Assembly (NCBI GenBank): GCA_964017045.1
Contig: OZ024795.1
Location: 55,467,350-55,531,349, forward strand
Direction: 5' to 3'
From: Omphiscola glabra
Lineage: Eukaryota; Mollusca; Gastropoda; Lymnaeidae
DNA: 64,000 nt
The position numbers and the translations under genes are program-made. The notes beneath the pieces were generated by a model that did no database searches, was not told where the DNA came from, and worked only from the letters and a program-made list of their open reading frames with translations. Positions 1 to 11,983 of the stretch are shown here, in pieces. The first letter of the stretch is position 1; each line of letters opens with the position of its first letter.

Positions 1-1140
1 TAGAAGGAAATGTAGATTGAGATATTTGCTGATGTTAAATGGGTATTTCGATGTAAAGAGAGATACCATCTTTCTTAATTCAAAAATGCATATTCGTGCC
101 TGGTCAAAGTTACAAGGAGAACCCTTGAACCTGGTCAGAGTTACATGGAGAACCCCTTAGCGCACAACTTCCAAACGAAACAGGTTAAAGAGGCCATAGA
201 ACTGTTGTTGTCTAGCACAGAAACCTTGAGACCGCTGAATGTCACTATTTGTAACCACTTTTCCTCGCACCAACTGAAATGCTACCTCGCACTCCCCTGT
301 ACTCATGCATATTCTGAATTCTTGTTCAAGAAATCAATGAAGAGTTTGGGTTTAAAAGTGACTTAAAGTTTTGTTGTTTTTTTTTTTTGAGTGTAATTGA
401 AACACTTCATATCAATTTTGGGGTTGCACTGATTTCTTGGCAAATAATTGGCAATGGGCCTTATTGGTCATTGTGTCCATTTATCTGTCATCGACTTTTA
501 AAAAAAAATGTAGATAATTTGAATAAAGTATTTGATGCTTTCGTATTGGATTTGCCTAAGTTTGTACTAACTTGGGCAAGTACAAGGGCTGCTATAAAAT
601 ATTTCACTCCCTCCTCCTGCACATCATCTAGGAGCGGTTTATAAATAACTTTAACCCTAAAATAAATAATAACAAAAAGAATAATACAATAATATATCTC
701 CTAAGGAATCAATGACAAATGTACAATAACCAGTTTCCACTGTGGGTGTTGCCATACCTGTCAAATCTTACATTGACACTTGCAATAGTAATTAGACCTT
801 TTAATAGGCATTTTAAAGCTAAATACAAAATAATTAATCCCCATCTGTTGATTATGCGAGGCCGATCAATCAGTAATTTGCCAATTTGCAGAGCAGTGCA
901 ACCTCAGGCAATCTGAAAAGTAGCTATCTTTGATTGTGTATCTATTTATCTTTGATTGTCTATATATTTATCTTTGATTGTGAATTTATTTATCTTTGAT
1001 TGTGTATCTGTTTATCTTTGATTGTGTATCTATTTATCTTTGATTGTGTATCTATTTATTATTGATTGTGTATCTATTTATCTTTGATTGTGTATCTATT
1101 TATCTTTGATTGTGTATCTATTTAAGGACTCTGATAGCAG
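1..1140. other. KAT6 intron sequence, no gene seen
   Basis: AT-rich sequence before the first visible KAT6 exon. The short open frames have no recognisable domain or coding bias. The last 200 bases are a 22-bp minisatellite that runs to within 20 bases of the exon acceptor. Confidence 0.5.
925..1125. repeat. 22-bp minisatellite, about 9 copies
   Basis: Unit TATCTTTGATTGTGTATCTA plus two bases, with single-base variants. It supplies the pyrimidine-rich stretch directly upstream of the KAT6 exon acceptor at 1140. Confidence 0.9.
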
Positions 1141-4100
1141 TTGATCCACATGTGGTCCAGTCACACATAGACAAACTAAAGGTCAAGCCACATCTCAGAT
1201 TAGATGAAGACAGTCTTCACTGGACACCTATGGTCAGCAAATCCTTCCTCAGTGATGAAGAGGAGGAAGCAGACAGAAAGGTGAGTCCTGTTTGAATAAA
1301 AAGTACATAACAGCTAATGCATGATGAGTAGGCATATGAATGGACAATGCTTTTTTGTGTTTCCCGCCATTCAGTTTTGAGAATGTTGAATTGCACTGTC
1401 ATTATTTTTGTTACCACTTTTGTTTATGTATTTTTAATGCAAGTAGTTTGTTCTTAAATATAGAATTCTATTTTAAAATTATAGTGAAAAGAAATTCATC
1501 AATCATTGAATTAATGTTGAAAAAGCTGTTACCATATTTTATCACATAGCGTATGAAAAATTCATGATCAAAATGCCATGTCAGTGTACACCACTTAACA
1601 TAGGAACCAGTAAAATTTATGAATGCTCTCCCCTTTGCCAGTTGGCACTCTGACATAGTTGTTTCTTTCCAAAATGGATAAATCACAACTTTTAAATGAA
1701 AAAAGCCTTTTTAGTCAGATTTTCATCAAATTTTGAGTTTTTACAATAGCAAAAATAGACTGAGATGATGAATTTGATATGAAATTAGTTGTAATGAAGG
1801 CTAACTGTGCCAGTTGTAGTAATACTGTGTCCAGAATTGCAGGTTATACCCAGTGAAAGTCCATTATGTTTGTGTATGTCACCGTTCACATTGACAAGAG
1901 ATGGTATCAAGTTTACTGTTTGACATTCCTATGTGTGTGTATGTGGGGGATGTCATCATGTCATTGGACATGATTAACAGATGACATCATACGTGGACAT
2001 GGCATTTTACAGCTATTTTCAAATTAAAAGCTGTCTTTTGCATTATACATGCATCTTATTATACATGGTAATATACAGTATATTTTTAGTTTCAAAGCAA
2101 TTCCCGTTGTCTCTTCACCATTAAGATTATATTCAATCTGAAATTTTCTAACCTTATGTTGTAGCAAAGAGAATTTTTTTTTGTTTATTCAGGAATTTAA
2201 AATTGAACAACTCTAATTTATTTTTTGGACTTAAAAAAATTTAAAATGAGAGAGGTAATGAGACAAGCAGTGGGATAAGGGATTTGGTTATTAGCTATGG
2301 GTGGGATAGGGATAAGAGCCATAGCTTAGCGATTGATGGGGCCAGAAAGTTGTGAGAGCTTTGAGGTCGCCTGGACTGGGGGTCTAGGCAATTTAAAGGG
2401 GGAGGACAGAGAAGAGTAAGAGAGAAGAAGAAGGGTGAGGGGGAATAGAGGCTATTGAAGGTTTGTTTGAAATATTTTGAGGAAATAGGTATCAGGGGTG
2501 TGATAGTCAAATAGGTATCAGAGGTATGATAATGAAATATGTATCAGGGGTGTGATAGTCAAATAGGTATCAGGGGTGTGATAGTCAAATAGATATCAGG
2601 GGTATGATAATGAAATATGTATCAGGGGTGTGATAGTCAAATAGGTATCAGGGGTGTGATAGTCAAATAGGTATCAGGGGTGTGATAGTCAAATAGGTAT
2701 CAGGGGTGTGATAGTCAAATAGGTATCAGGGGTGTGATAGTCAAATAGGTATCAGGGGTGTGATAGTCAAATAGATATCAGGGGTGTGATTGTGAAATAG
2801 GTATCGGGGGGGGGGGGATACCATATTTTACAGACTATAAGATGCACATTAATTTTTAAGCATTTAAAAAAAAAATATATTTACCATTTTTATATTAATC
2901 TCGAGTATAAGACGCACCTGAATTTTGGGGGCAATTTTCGAAGAAAAAAGTGAGTCTTATAGTCCATAAAATACGGTAGTCTTGGATGATTATGGGGAGG
3001 AGTAGGGGAAAGCTATGCCGGTAGATGTAGTTTAGCCAGTTTGTCTCACAAAGGGAGACAGCTCAACTAATATTAATGACCTAAAATCTTTTTCTTTTGT
3101 ACCCAAAACGCCAAATTCAAAAAAATAAGTTTTAAAAGAAATTCTAATTAAAAAGGCTTACACAGTTTCTTCTTTTACTTTCCATTATTTTGAACAGCGG
3201 ATGGTAACTGACATTAATAATGATTGGATTTATAAATCCAAATCAAATACATCGGGCACATTATAACGTAACATCCATTGAATTTTCTTCAAAGAAGTCT
3301 CAAGCTGTAACTAAATGGCAAATGTTTAACTGATAAAAACTTTTGAAATATGAAGCTCAGTTGTTGGGAAATAACGAATAGGAAATAATAAAGATTAAAT
3401 ACTTTTATTTGTATAAAGCAAATGAAGAAACTTTCCTTTCATTTAAATAAAAAAATATATTTTCATATTTTATAATTAAAAAAATTTGTTTTGCTCAGTG
3501 CCACCAACTAACCTTGCCCAGCTCCTGTGATAAACAATATTGCCATTGGCATTATCCATCCATATTTGAGCCGGAAAACTCAATTTCTAGAGACTATACT
3601 TTGTTTGCTCCAGTGCAGGCTGAAAACAACTGCTGTTTAAAAATGCATGCTTAATACTTATTGGTCTGTGTCATGTGTTTCTAGCATCTTCCTTTCACTA
3701 GCCTTGTCTCTATCATTTGTGTCAAAAATGTGCTTTATATGTTGATTGAGTATAGTCACTGTGATGTGCCCCATTCTTATGAGACCATTATTTGCTGTAC
3801 TACCCTATATGTAGTTGAGTGAAATGCGAGACGAGGTAGAGAGTATAGTGAAAGAACGTAAGGAATTATCGGAAGAACTGAAGAGGTCACCATTGAAAGA
3901 TGATTTCAAGATTGCATCCATATGTAAACCCAGTACGCCTGAGGAAGATCAAACAGATAAGGTATTTAGCCATTACATTGTCTGATTAAATTGAGAACAT
4001 AGCTTCAAATACAACAAGATCCCGCTGTGCCAAATCAGAAAAGTTGTTTCATAACTGGGAATTATGTTGAGATCAATTGTTTTTAATATGAATTAAAAAT

Positions 4101-7100
4101 TAAACATTTTTTTTTGACCTTGAACGGATCTCATAACTAACAGCCAAACTATATGAAAATAATCTTTATCAAATCAGTTATTGTTTGCTCTTCTCGTGCA
4201 TTCATATTTATATGTGTCACACAGATCCTGTTATGGCAGGGTTTATACAATTTAAGATGTATAGTAAGTTGTGCCTTGCAAGATGAACATAATGTTCAGT
4301 GTTTGTTCTGTTGATTGCACTCTAAACAATATAAGAAACACTCTAAACATATAAGAAGCACTCTAAACAATATAAGAAGCACTCTAAACAATATAAGAAG
4401 CACTCTAAACAATATAAGAAGCACTCTAAACAATATAATAAGCACTCTAAACAATATAATAAGCACTCTAAACAATATAAGAAGCACTCTAAACAATATA
4501 AGAAGCACTCTAAACAATATAAGAAGCATTCATTTTCCCCAGCGAAAATTTTTTTTGAAACAAATGAAAAATTAAGACACAAGGAATGCTAAAAGAGCAC
4601 ACACGAAAAATTACCTTAAAAACTAAACACACTATAAACATAAAAATAAGATGAATGCTAAATACTTTTTCCAGACCTACCTACTGAGTAAACATTTTTT
4701 TTTAGTACTTAAGAATGGTATTAAAGTTTAAACTATTTTTTATGTAGCAATTATACGTTTTCAATTTAAATGAAATTTTTGTATATGCTGCAATTGTCCA
4801 CCAAGTTAAGCGAAGCTCAAATTTTTACATGTAGGCAGGTCTGCTTTTTTGTCATCATTTTTATTTGCCACATTACTAGAGGTATCCATATTTATTCCAC
4901 CATCTTTGATTTTCCGCTTGCATGTGTAGGCAGTCCACCTATTTGTGTCATGAGGCATTGCTGTGTATCTATATAAATTAATTTTTAAAAATTGTTTAAA
5001 CACTAAATCTATTTTAAATATAATGCAAGTGATTTTTTGACTAAATCTCACTAAATTTCTTTTAAAAAACATTAAATTTTTGGTAATGGCTAGAAACTTT
5101 GCCTAGAATTCATTGAAAAAGCTTTTCTGTTCTGAGAGAAACATTGGCGTATTGGTTTTTTGTGTCATCTAACTTAGTTGGGAGGAATTTGAAAGATTGT
5201 TTAATACCTTTATTAAAAATAACTGCTCTTTTTTTTTCCTTTTTGTGTCAAGTGCATTTTTCTATAGTGTCGAGCCAATTTTAGCATTTTCATATGCTTG
5301 TCAAAATTGACAAAAATCCCATTCTAAATGAATTCCGAGACCCTTACAAGTATACATATTCTGAAAATACATAAAACTCAGTAAATTGTTCAAACTATCA
5401 TAAAATCAAATTTTTGAGATGCTAAAGCAATATTCTTTCAGAAAACTTTGTTATAGATAATTATGTTGAAAATTGTAATATTGGTTGAAACAAATTCCTT
5501 CCATATGTTGAAATTTCTAATGACAAAATAAGCTGTGATGAAAGCACTTTAACACAGATAGAAAAGCAAACTCATTTATAGAGGGTGATTTCCCCTTAAC
5601 CAAGATACATTAAATAATACTCATTTTTAATTATGATTTAGCTAGCTGCCGCTGTGACACCACAGAATGAGATGAAATGGCATAATTGCCGATGATGGTT
5701 ATGACATGTATTTTTCAAAAATTATTGTCCTACCACCAAATCAAAATAATCAAAACAATATTTGTGGGGATAGCTCATACCTAGCTTCAGATTTTTAAAC
5801 GTATTATTTAGACAATTTTTTTTATTCTATATATTATTTTTAATGAGTCTGATAATGCTTATTTTAAAAGGGAAACTGTTTTTATTTCAAATTGCACACA
5901 AATTAATTATATCACCCCTAAATACTAACAAAATTAAAATAATTATATACCGGAATGGATTGAAAATTCAAATGTTTTTCTGTTATGCAATCATATATTA
6001 TTGAACTAAACTTATTAGTATTATTATTATTAGAGACAGGCTAAATAAACATGCAGTTGTTGGCATTCATATTATTGTGGATGTTCGTATTCGAAATAAC
6101 TTTACAAAATTAATAAAATGTGTTTGCTTAAAAAGAGTTTAATCCTATTAATAAATAAATGCTTTTGAATTGCTCTCTTGTCAGTGGCCGAGGCGGTTTG
6201 GAAGAAAGAGATTTCCCAGTATGACCTGGGGAGATCCTGCTGTAAAAAGACTATGCACCAGGGGTGAAATCAGCACTGAAGGTAAAGAAATAAGTTGAAT
6301 AGGAATTGCCACTATTTAACTTAAATTGTATAAAAAGATTGCCATCAAGTGTATGAAATAAAGTAAAAGTATAGAGGGAAAAGAATGCCATTGCTATCAA
6401 GTGTATGAAAGAAAGTAATAGTTTAGGGGGAAAAGAATGCCATTGCTATCAAGTGTATGAAATAAAGTAATAGTTTAGGGGGAAAAGAATGCCATTGCTA
6501 TCAAGTGTATGAAATAAAGTAATAGCATAGGGGGAAAAGAATGCCATTGCTATCAAGTGTATGAAATAAAGTAATAGTTTAGGGGAAAAGAATGCCATTG
6601 CCATCAAGTGTATGAAATAAAGTAATAGCATAGGGGGAAAAGAATGCCATTGCTATCAAGTGTATGAAATAAAGTAATAGTTTAGGGGGAAAAGAATGCC
6701 ATTGCTATCAAGTGTATGAAATAAAGTAATAGTATAGAGGGAAAAGAATGCCATTGCTATCAGTGTATGAAATAAAGTAATAGCATAGGGGGAAAAGAAT
6801 GCCATTAATATTTTCAGAGAAAAGTATGCAGAAAAAAAATGTTCATACACTTATAACTTAGTACATGATTAAAAAGTTATGCAATGCACTTGAAACAAAT
6901 GTTCATACAATTATAACTTAGTACATAATTAAAAAGTTATGCAATGGAAAGTTGGATTTGGTTTTCAAGTTTTTGTTTTATGTTCATAGAAACTTACAGC
7001 AGTTATTTAGTTTTATCACAAATGTTAAAACTGATGTTGAAATAAGATCTTGAACATATGCTGGCATTATTCTGAAAGTATGCTTAGTGGAAGAAACTCT

Positions 7101-10100
7101 ATTACTGTCAGTCTTACTATTACTTGACCTTTTTTTTGGGGGTGTACCTGCTTACTACTGTCAGTCTTACTATTACTTGACCTTTTTTTTGGGGGTGTAC
7201 CTGCTTACTACTGTCAGTCTTACTATTACTTGACCTTTTTTTTGGGGGTGTACCTGCTTACTACTGTCAGTCTTACTATTACTTGACCTTTTTTTTGGGG
7301 GGGTGTACCTGCTTACTACTGTCAGTCTTACTATTACTTGACCTTTTTTGGGGGGGTGTACCTGCTTACTACTGTCAGTCTTACTATTACTTGACCTTTT
7401 TTTTGGGGGGGTGTACCTGCTTACTACTGTCAGTCTTACTATTACTTGACCTTTTTTGGGGGGAGTGTACCTGCTTACTACTGTCAGTCTTACTATTACT
7501 TGACCTTTTTTGGGGGGGTGTACCTGCTTACTACTGTCAGTCTTACTATTACTTGACCTTTTTTTGGGGGGGTGTACCTGCTTACTACTGTCAGTCTTAC
7601 TATTACTTGACCTTTTTTTTGGGGGGGGGTGTACCTGCTTACTACTGTCAGTCTTACTATTACTTGACCTTTTTTTGGGGGGTGTACCTGCTTACTACTG
7701 TCAGTCTTACTATTACTTGACCTTTTTTGGGGGGGTGTACCTGCTTACTACTGTCAGTCTTACTATTAGTTGACCTTTTTTGGGGGGTGTACCTGCGTAC
7801 TACTGTCAGTCTTACTATTAGTTGACCTTTTTTTTGGGGGGGGGGTGTACCTGCTTACTACTGTCAGTCTTACTATTAGTTGACCTTTTTTTGGGGGGTG
7901 TATTTTACAAGTATTTTGATCATTGCTAATCATTTCTCAGAATTCTTCTCTGAAAGTGTTCTGTTAAAATTTTGGCAGATTTCAAGATTTTTAAATGCTA
8001 TCTTGTAGTAGTTTACTTTCAGGAGTTCTATGCCATATGTTTATACATTTCACATCTCTGAAATTTGCTTTCCCTTTGCCATATAGATTTTTTATAACTC
8101 TTTTGACAGCTGAATCCAGTAAATGTCCGTTTGATTTTGAAGCAGACGAAGATGTAAAGATGTTACCACCAAAACCTTTGAGGCCACTTCGTATAGAAAG
8201 GTCTCCGGCAAGGGCATCCATCAATTCCTCACCACTAAGTCCAATAAGTCCCTCACCATTTAGACCTAGTTTTGACTCTCCCGTCAAGACACCGGACAAA
8301 AAATCTCCCAAGAAGGTTTATACTGATGAACCAGAATTTATTACCATAAATGGTAGGGGGCGAAAGAAAATCAAACAGAAACGTAGGCCGGGAAGACCAC
8401 CTAAAAATACATCACAGGAACGCTCCGCCTCTCCAATACCGGGCAAGAAAAAATTTGTCCGTAAGCCGGGACGTCCACCTAGTAAGGAAATGAAAAAAGA
8501 GCAGCCGACGAGAAAACTAGGCCGGCCGTTTAAACGCAAACCTGGCAGACCTTCGAAAAAGCAAGAAATAGAAGAAGATCAAAGCTCAAATGATAAATCT
8601 CAACTTGACCAGGAAGGAAAACCTGCTAAAAAAATTCCAGGCAGGAAACCCGGTCGTCCTAGAAAGGTATGGATGAAATTCTTGAGAAAAAGTCTTAAGG
8701 GAGGATTTTATTTTGGTCTTTGTGAAAAGCAAACCAAGAGATTTACTCACGACCTTCTGAGTAGTTGAAAATGTTTGTCATTGCTGCTAGTTAGTTAGAA
8801 CATAGAAGTATTGCTTTTGTGTCAACCTGTATTATTGTGAAGAAATGAATATCAAATCTATAAAAAAAAATTATTAATAGAAAATTTGTGTTTGAAAACT
8901 TATGCAGTTTGATAATAGCATACAATATTATAATTCAGTATCAAAAAAAATTTAGGCATTTGGAACATTAAAATATTTGTAAATCAATTTAAATTGGTGC
9001 TCATATCCAAATTTTATTTTACGTTCTTAACTGGCTGCCACATAATGTGCAGACAGATCAAGACATTTTCAGAAACGTTTAGACCTAACTTATAAATACT
9101 TTTTAAATATTTGAACATTTCTTTTTTTTCTTTTGATATACCACATTGAATAATCCTATTAAAATATTTGAACATTTCCTTTTTTTCTTTTTATAGACCA
9201 CATTGAATAATGCTAATAAAGATGAGGGTGAAGAAAGTAGCGGGAGCCATAATGAAGACCAAAACCAAGAAACTTCGTCCGCTGAGAAGAAGGAACCTGA
9301 AACATCAAGGGTGGAGTCAGACAATGACTTTTTGCCAACAAAGAGAGCAGCCAGTTCCAGCCCCGCACCCAAAAAATCCAAAGTTATCGAGGAGTACATC
9401 GACTCCTCCTCGACAAGTGACAGCAGCGACTCATCCAATTCCGATTCTTCGGATTCCGATGATGACGATGACGACGACGATGATAATGATGGCGACAACG
9501 ATGACTCGGATGAAGAAGACACAACAAAGGTCAAACCCGTCGTCGAGGCCGTCAAGAATGCAGACAATAATAATTCTATTACAGAATTAAATACCAAAGT
9601 CAGACGATTGTCTGCTTCGTCCTCGGATGAAGATAGTGATGAAATTCCAAGGAAAAGTGCCATAGCAAACAATAAGAAACAAATTGAAAAATCCCCATCA
9701 AAGGAAAGTGACCCAGAGAGCGTAAAGGTGTCAAATAATTTAAAGAGAAACAACGGTCAGTTTTCTGACTCTGAAAGTGACAGTGATGAGCCGAGCGCAA
9801 CAAAATGTATTGAAGAAAAAGAAGAGAAATCGTGTGACAAATCTGACAACAGAATTGATATTTCACTTGACGTCAGAGAAGAGGATGAGGAGACCAAAGC
9901 AGCCAGTCAGAACCTGGCTGTTATTGTTAAAGATTTGGAAGAAGCCGACAAAGATAAAAAGCCGGACAGTTCAGATGTTGAAGGTCAACCCAGCGTTCAG
10001 TCAGATGCTGGCCAGGACTCTTCCTCTTTTGGGAGTATTGATGAGCTGACAGATGCTTTGAGTGACACGGCCTCACCAAGTGATCCTCAAATTCCATCAT

Positions 10101-11983
10101 CTCCACCACCTGCTCCGGCCCCTGTCATGGTCAACAGTGATGATGAGATGCCATCACCCACAGGTAGTATGGGCAGAGCACCCACACCTCCGACATATCA
10201 CTTGAATCAACAAGCAACTGATAGCCAAGTGGGGAGGAAATCTGCTGACCCATTACTGTCTTCACCTCCACATCACCACCAACAGTTACATCAGCAAAAT
10301 CAGCCTCTCCAGCAACATTTAATGTCACCTGCCAACCAGACGAAGCCAAACATGACAGGTCTTTTCCCGGCCTCTCCTATTTTAATATCTGCCTCACCAG
10401 AAGTGAAGCGGCCGCCACGGACACCTTCTCAACAAATACACAATCCGTCATCTCATGAAGATCCCTATCATCAGAGCCTTGGAAGTGTACAAGGGGGACC
10501 GCTTTCCTCTCCTGCTCAGCTGACCTCCCCTGTCCAGCACCCCTCGCCCGCACAGCTGACCTCTCCTCAACAGATGGCCTCCCCCGCTCATCTGACATCC
10601 CCCTCACATTTGTCCTCCCCCGCCATGAACAGTAACATGATGGGACATCAGGAGAAACACCTCGGCCAAATGGACAGCTCTCCCGGTATTCCGCAACAAA
10701 AGACCCCTCATACTAATTTAGCCATCAATGTGCAATCTCGAGCCACTAAGGCATCTTCCTCACGTTCTCAACAAAGGTCCAGATCACATTCATCCGCTCA
10801 AAGTCGCGTACCGCAGGGTTTTCATCCCGCATCATCTACCGGCCCACCACCTCTATCTAGCATTCAGCCTATGCAGCAGCAACAGAACTTTGACTTGAAT
10901 GTCTCCCAGCTCGGCCTCGGTTCACCGGCATCATTAAATAGCGGAGACCTGGCTTCTGATAATCCCCAGCACATGTCCCTCAACAATTTGAACTATGATT
11001 GTGCACAGAACATGCAATATTGCAATAACGGACAGGGTAGAAATAGTTTCATGGACACTGTAAATATGGGTGGCCTGCAGGCGATGCACGTCCACTCCAG
11101 TGGTACCGCCGGAGGCTACATGAATCAGTCTGTGGCCACCACGAGCATGAGCTACCATCATCATGGCTCTCCCATCTCAACCTATAGTCCTTCATTGATA
11201 CCTCTCTCCCAACAACAACTCCAACGGCAGCAGCAGCAGCACAGACAACAACAAAACACACAGCAATCCATTCAGCAGCAACAAAATTCTCCACGAATAT
11301 TGCAAAACTCACCACTTCCCATGGTTGTACAGCAGGCCTTACTGCAGGGCGGGAGTGTTTACCAGACTTCAAGTCAACCCAACAACTGCGACCTCATCAA
11401 ACTACAACAGTTGACAAATCGAATTCAAGACATGCCTGGGGACAACTTGCAGATGACTCCGCCCCAACAGAATATGACTCCTCCCCCATCAGCCATCAAT
11501 ATGACCCCTCCACCTCAAGTAATTATGCGGTCAATGACCACACCTCCGATTTCTGGGCCACTCCCACACTCTGCCCTCATGGGCCAGCCCGCCGCACCAC
11601 CGTACAAAAGACAGCGCTCCACATCATCGACATCACGGAAAGCTCCTTCGAGCGTTGCGGCCAGCAGCCCAAATGTGACCATCAATCCAAACATGAGCCT
11701 TTCTCCCAATGTGACCATCCAGCCCGGCGGCGGCATGTTGCCTCGTTACATCAACTATAGAATGCCGCAAGGAATGATCAATCCTAACTACATCACGGCG
11801 AATCCTCACACTTTTCTGCAGCCTCAACAAATTCCCATGCAGATGCAGATGATGAACATGAATGTACACGCCGCCGGTCCTCAGGCTGCCTTTCAGCAAC
11901 AAGTGCAGCCGGGCCAGCAAGGAAACCCGACCACGGTCTACACACCGTATTACATCAATATGAATAATGTCATGAGACGGTAG
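1141..11983 (+). CDS. KAT6: KAT6-type (MOZ/MORF/Enok) histone acetyltransferase, 3' part of gene, five exons
   Basis: Partial gene; the upstream exons with the PHD fingers and MYST core lie before the window. Exons read from splice sites and phase: 1141-1280, 3815-3961, 6185-6281, 8110-8666 and 9197-11983 (stop TAG), about 1,240 residues in all. The first exon matches the end of the KAT6 MYST region: an HIDKLK segment, then DEDSLHWTPMVS and an SDEEEEA acidic run, like vertebrate DPDSLRWTP followed by SEEE. Next come a basic linker (WPRRFGRKR), an AT-hook cluster, an Asp/Ser acidic tract, Pro/Ser/Gln repeats and a Met/Gln-rich tail ending NNVMRR. Vertebrate KAT6A has the same order and also ends in MRR. 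The family acetylates histone H3 (K9, K14, K23) in complexes with BRPF, ING5 and EAF6 in the nucleus. Introns 1 to 4 each carry a minisatellite or a MITE. Whether the gene is orthologous to KAT6A, KAT6B or their common ancestor cannot be told here. Confidence 0.9.
2487..2808. repeat. 26-bp minisatellite, about 12 copies
   Basis: Unit GTATCAGGGGTGTGATAGTC followed by AAATAG, with a few AATGAAATAT variants. It ends in a run of 12 G and abuts the MITE at 2819. It lies in KAT6 intron 1 of the visible part. Confidence 0.9.
2819..2978. mobile_element. Short MITE with long terminal inverted repeats and TA ends
   Basis: The left end (ACCATATTTTACAGACTATA then AGATGCAC) and the inverted right end (TACCGTATTTTATGGACTAT then AAGACTCAC) match over about 28 bases. 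TA dinucleotides at both ends suggest a Tc1/mariner-type target. It is about 160 bp with no coding capacity. Confidence 0.7.
4316..4527. repeat. 21-bp minisatellite, 10 copies
   Basis: Unit CACTCTAAACAATATAAGAA plus G. The period is a multiple of three, so open frames run through it on both strands; none is a gene. KAT6 intron. Confidence 0.92.
6340..6806. repeat. About 52-bp minisatellite, 9 copies
   Basis: Unit built around GAATGCCATTGCTATCAAGT, GTATGAAATAAAGTAATAG and a GGGGGAAAA run. It starts about 60 bases after the donor of the KAT6 exon 6185-6281. Confidence 0.92.
7092..7905. repeat. Minisatellite of about 55 bp with T8-G8 runs, about 15 copies
   Basis: Unit: TGTACCTGCTTACTACTGTC, AGTCTTACTATTACTTGACC, then 6-8 T and 5-10 G. 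The homopolymer runs vary in length while the rest is nearly invariant. It ends about 200 bases before the AT-hook exon. The regular G-runs on the plus strand could form inter-repeat G-quadruplexes. Confidence 0.92.
8110..8666 (+). CDS. KAT6: KAT6 exon with AT-hook cluster
   Basis: Fourth visible coding exon, read from the acceptor at 8109 to the donor GTATGG at 8667; it enters with two bases completing a codon and leaves in phase 0. It begins AESSKCPFDFEAD, continues with a Pro/Ser-rich region (LSPISPSPF), then five AT-hook-like cores spaced 15-40 residues apart: PGRPP, PGRPP, LGRPF, PGRPS and PGRPR, each flanked by Lys/Arg. AT-hooks bind the minor groove of AT-rich DNA, so this exon probably helps target the acetyltransferase to chromatin. 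Reading through the donor adds about 33 residues and a stop, but the strong donor and the in-phase next exon make that unlikely. Confidence 0.85.
9100..9196 (+). repeat. Duplicated 3' splice-site region before the last KAT6 exon
   Basis: About 75-80 bp are present twice in tandem. Both copies run ATATTTGAACATTTC, a T-rich tract, then ACCACATTGAATAAT. The downstream copy ends TTTTTATAG and is the working acceptor. In the upstream copy the equivalent site reads TTTGATATACC and lacks the AG. Confidence 0.75.
9197..11983 (+). CDS. KAT6: KAT6 terminal exon: acidic tract and Ser/Met/Gln-rich transactivation region
   Basis: Last exon, 928 codons plus stop, starting TTLNNANKDEG after the acceptor TTTTTATAG. 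In order: a Ser/Glu-rich start, an Asp/Ser acidic run near 9400-9530, a mixed charged region, a Pro-rich stretch, SPAQLTSP-type repeats around 10510-10625, a His/Gln-rich part, polyglutamine near 11210-11290, TPPP repeats near 11450-11570, and a Met/Asn/Gln-rich tail with PMQMQMM. In vertebrate KAT6A the C-terminal Ser- and Met-rich domains are transactivation regions that contact RUNX factors. The long minus-strand open frames here are low-complexity antisense shadows. Confidence 0.88.
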   Translation, partial: TTLNNANKDEGEESSGSHNEDQNQETSSAEKKEPETSRVESDNDFLPTKRAASSSPAPKKSKVIEEYIDSSSTSDSSDSSNSDSSDSDDDDDDDDDNDGDNDDSDEEDTTKVKPVVEAVKNADNNNSITELNTKVRRLSASSSDEDSDEIPRKSAIANNKKQIEKSPSKESDPESVKVSNNLKRNNGQFSDSESDSDEPSATKCIEEKEEKSCDKSDNRIDISLDVREEDEETKAASQNLAVIVKDLEEADKDKKPDSSDVEGQPSVQSDAGQDSSSFGSIDELTDALSDTASPSDPQIPSSPPPAPAPVMVNSDDEMPSPTGSMGRAPTPPTYHLNQQATDSQVGRKSADPLLSSPPHHHQQLHQQNQPLQQHLMSPANQTKPNMTGLFPASPILISASPEVKRPPRTPSQQIHNPSSHEDPYHQSLGSVQGGPLSSPAQLTSPVQHPSPAQLTSPQQMASPAHLTSPSHLSSPAMNSNMMGHQEKHLGQMDSSPGIPQQKTPHTNLAINVQSRATKASSSRSQQRSRSHSSAQSRVPQGFHPASSTGPPPLSSIQPMQQQQNFDLNVSQLGLGSPASLNSGDLASDNPQHMSLNNLNYDCAQNMQYCNNGQGRNSFMDTVNMGGLQAMHVHSSGTAGGYMNQSVATTSMSYHHHGSPISTYSPSLIPLSQQQLQRQQQQHRQQQNTQQSIQQQQNSPRILQNSPLPMVVQQALLQGGSVYQTSSQPNNCDLIKLQQLTNRIQDMPGDNLQMTPPQQNMTPPPSAINMTPPPQVIMRSMTTPPISGPLPHSALMGQPAAPPYKRQRSTSSTSRKAPSSVAASSPNVTINPNMSLSPNVTIQPGGGMLPRYINYRMPQGMINPNYITANPHTFLQPQQIPMQMQMMNMNVHAAGPQAAFQQQVQPGQQGNPTTVYTPYYINMNNVMRR

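Noticed and set aside
145..916. Small open frames before the first KAT6 exon
   Set aside because: No domain, no coding bias, no splice context; expected by chance in an intron.
7283..7773. Cys/Leu/Tyr-rich repeated open frames
   Set aside because: Produced by the T/G-run minisatellite; frame changes with each homopolymer length, and it lies in a KAT6 intron.
9103..9753. 216-codon Ser/Leu-rich minus-strand frame
   Set aside because: Antisense of the acidic Ser/Asp tract of KAT6; low complexity only.
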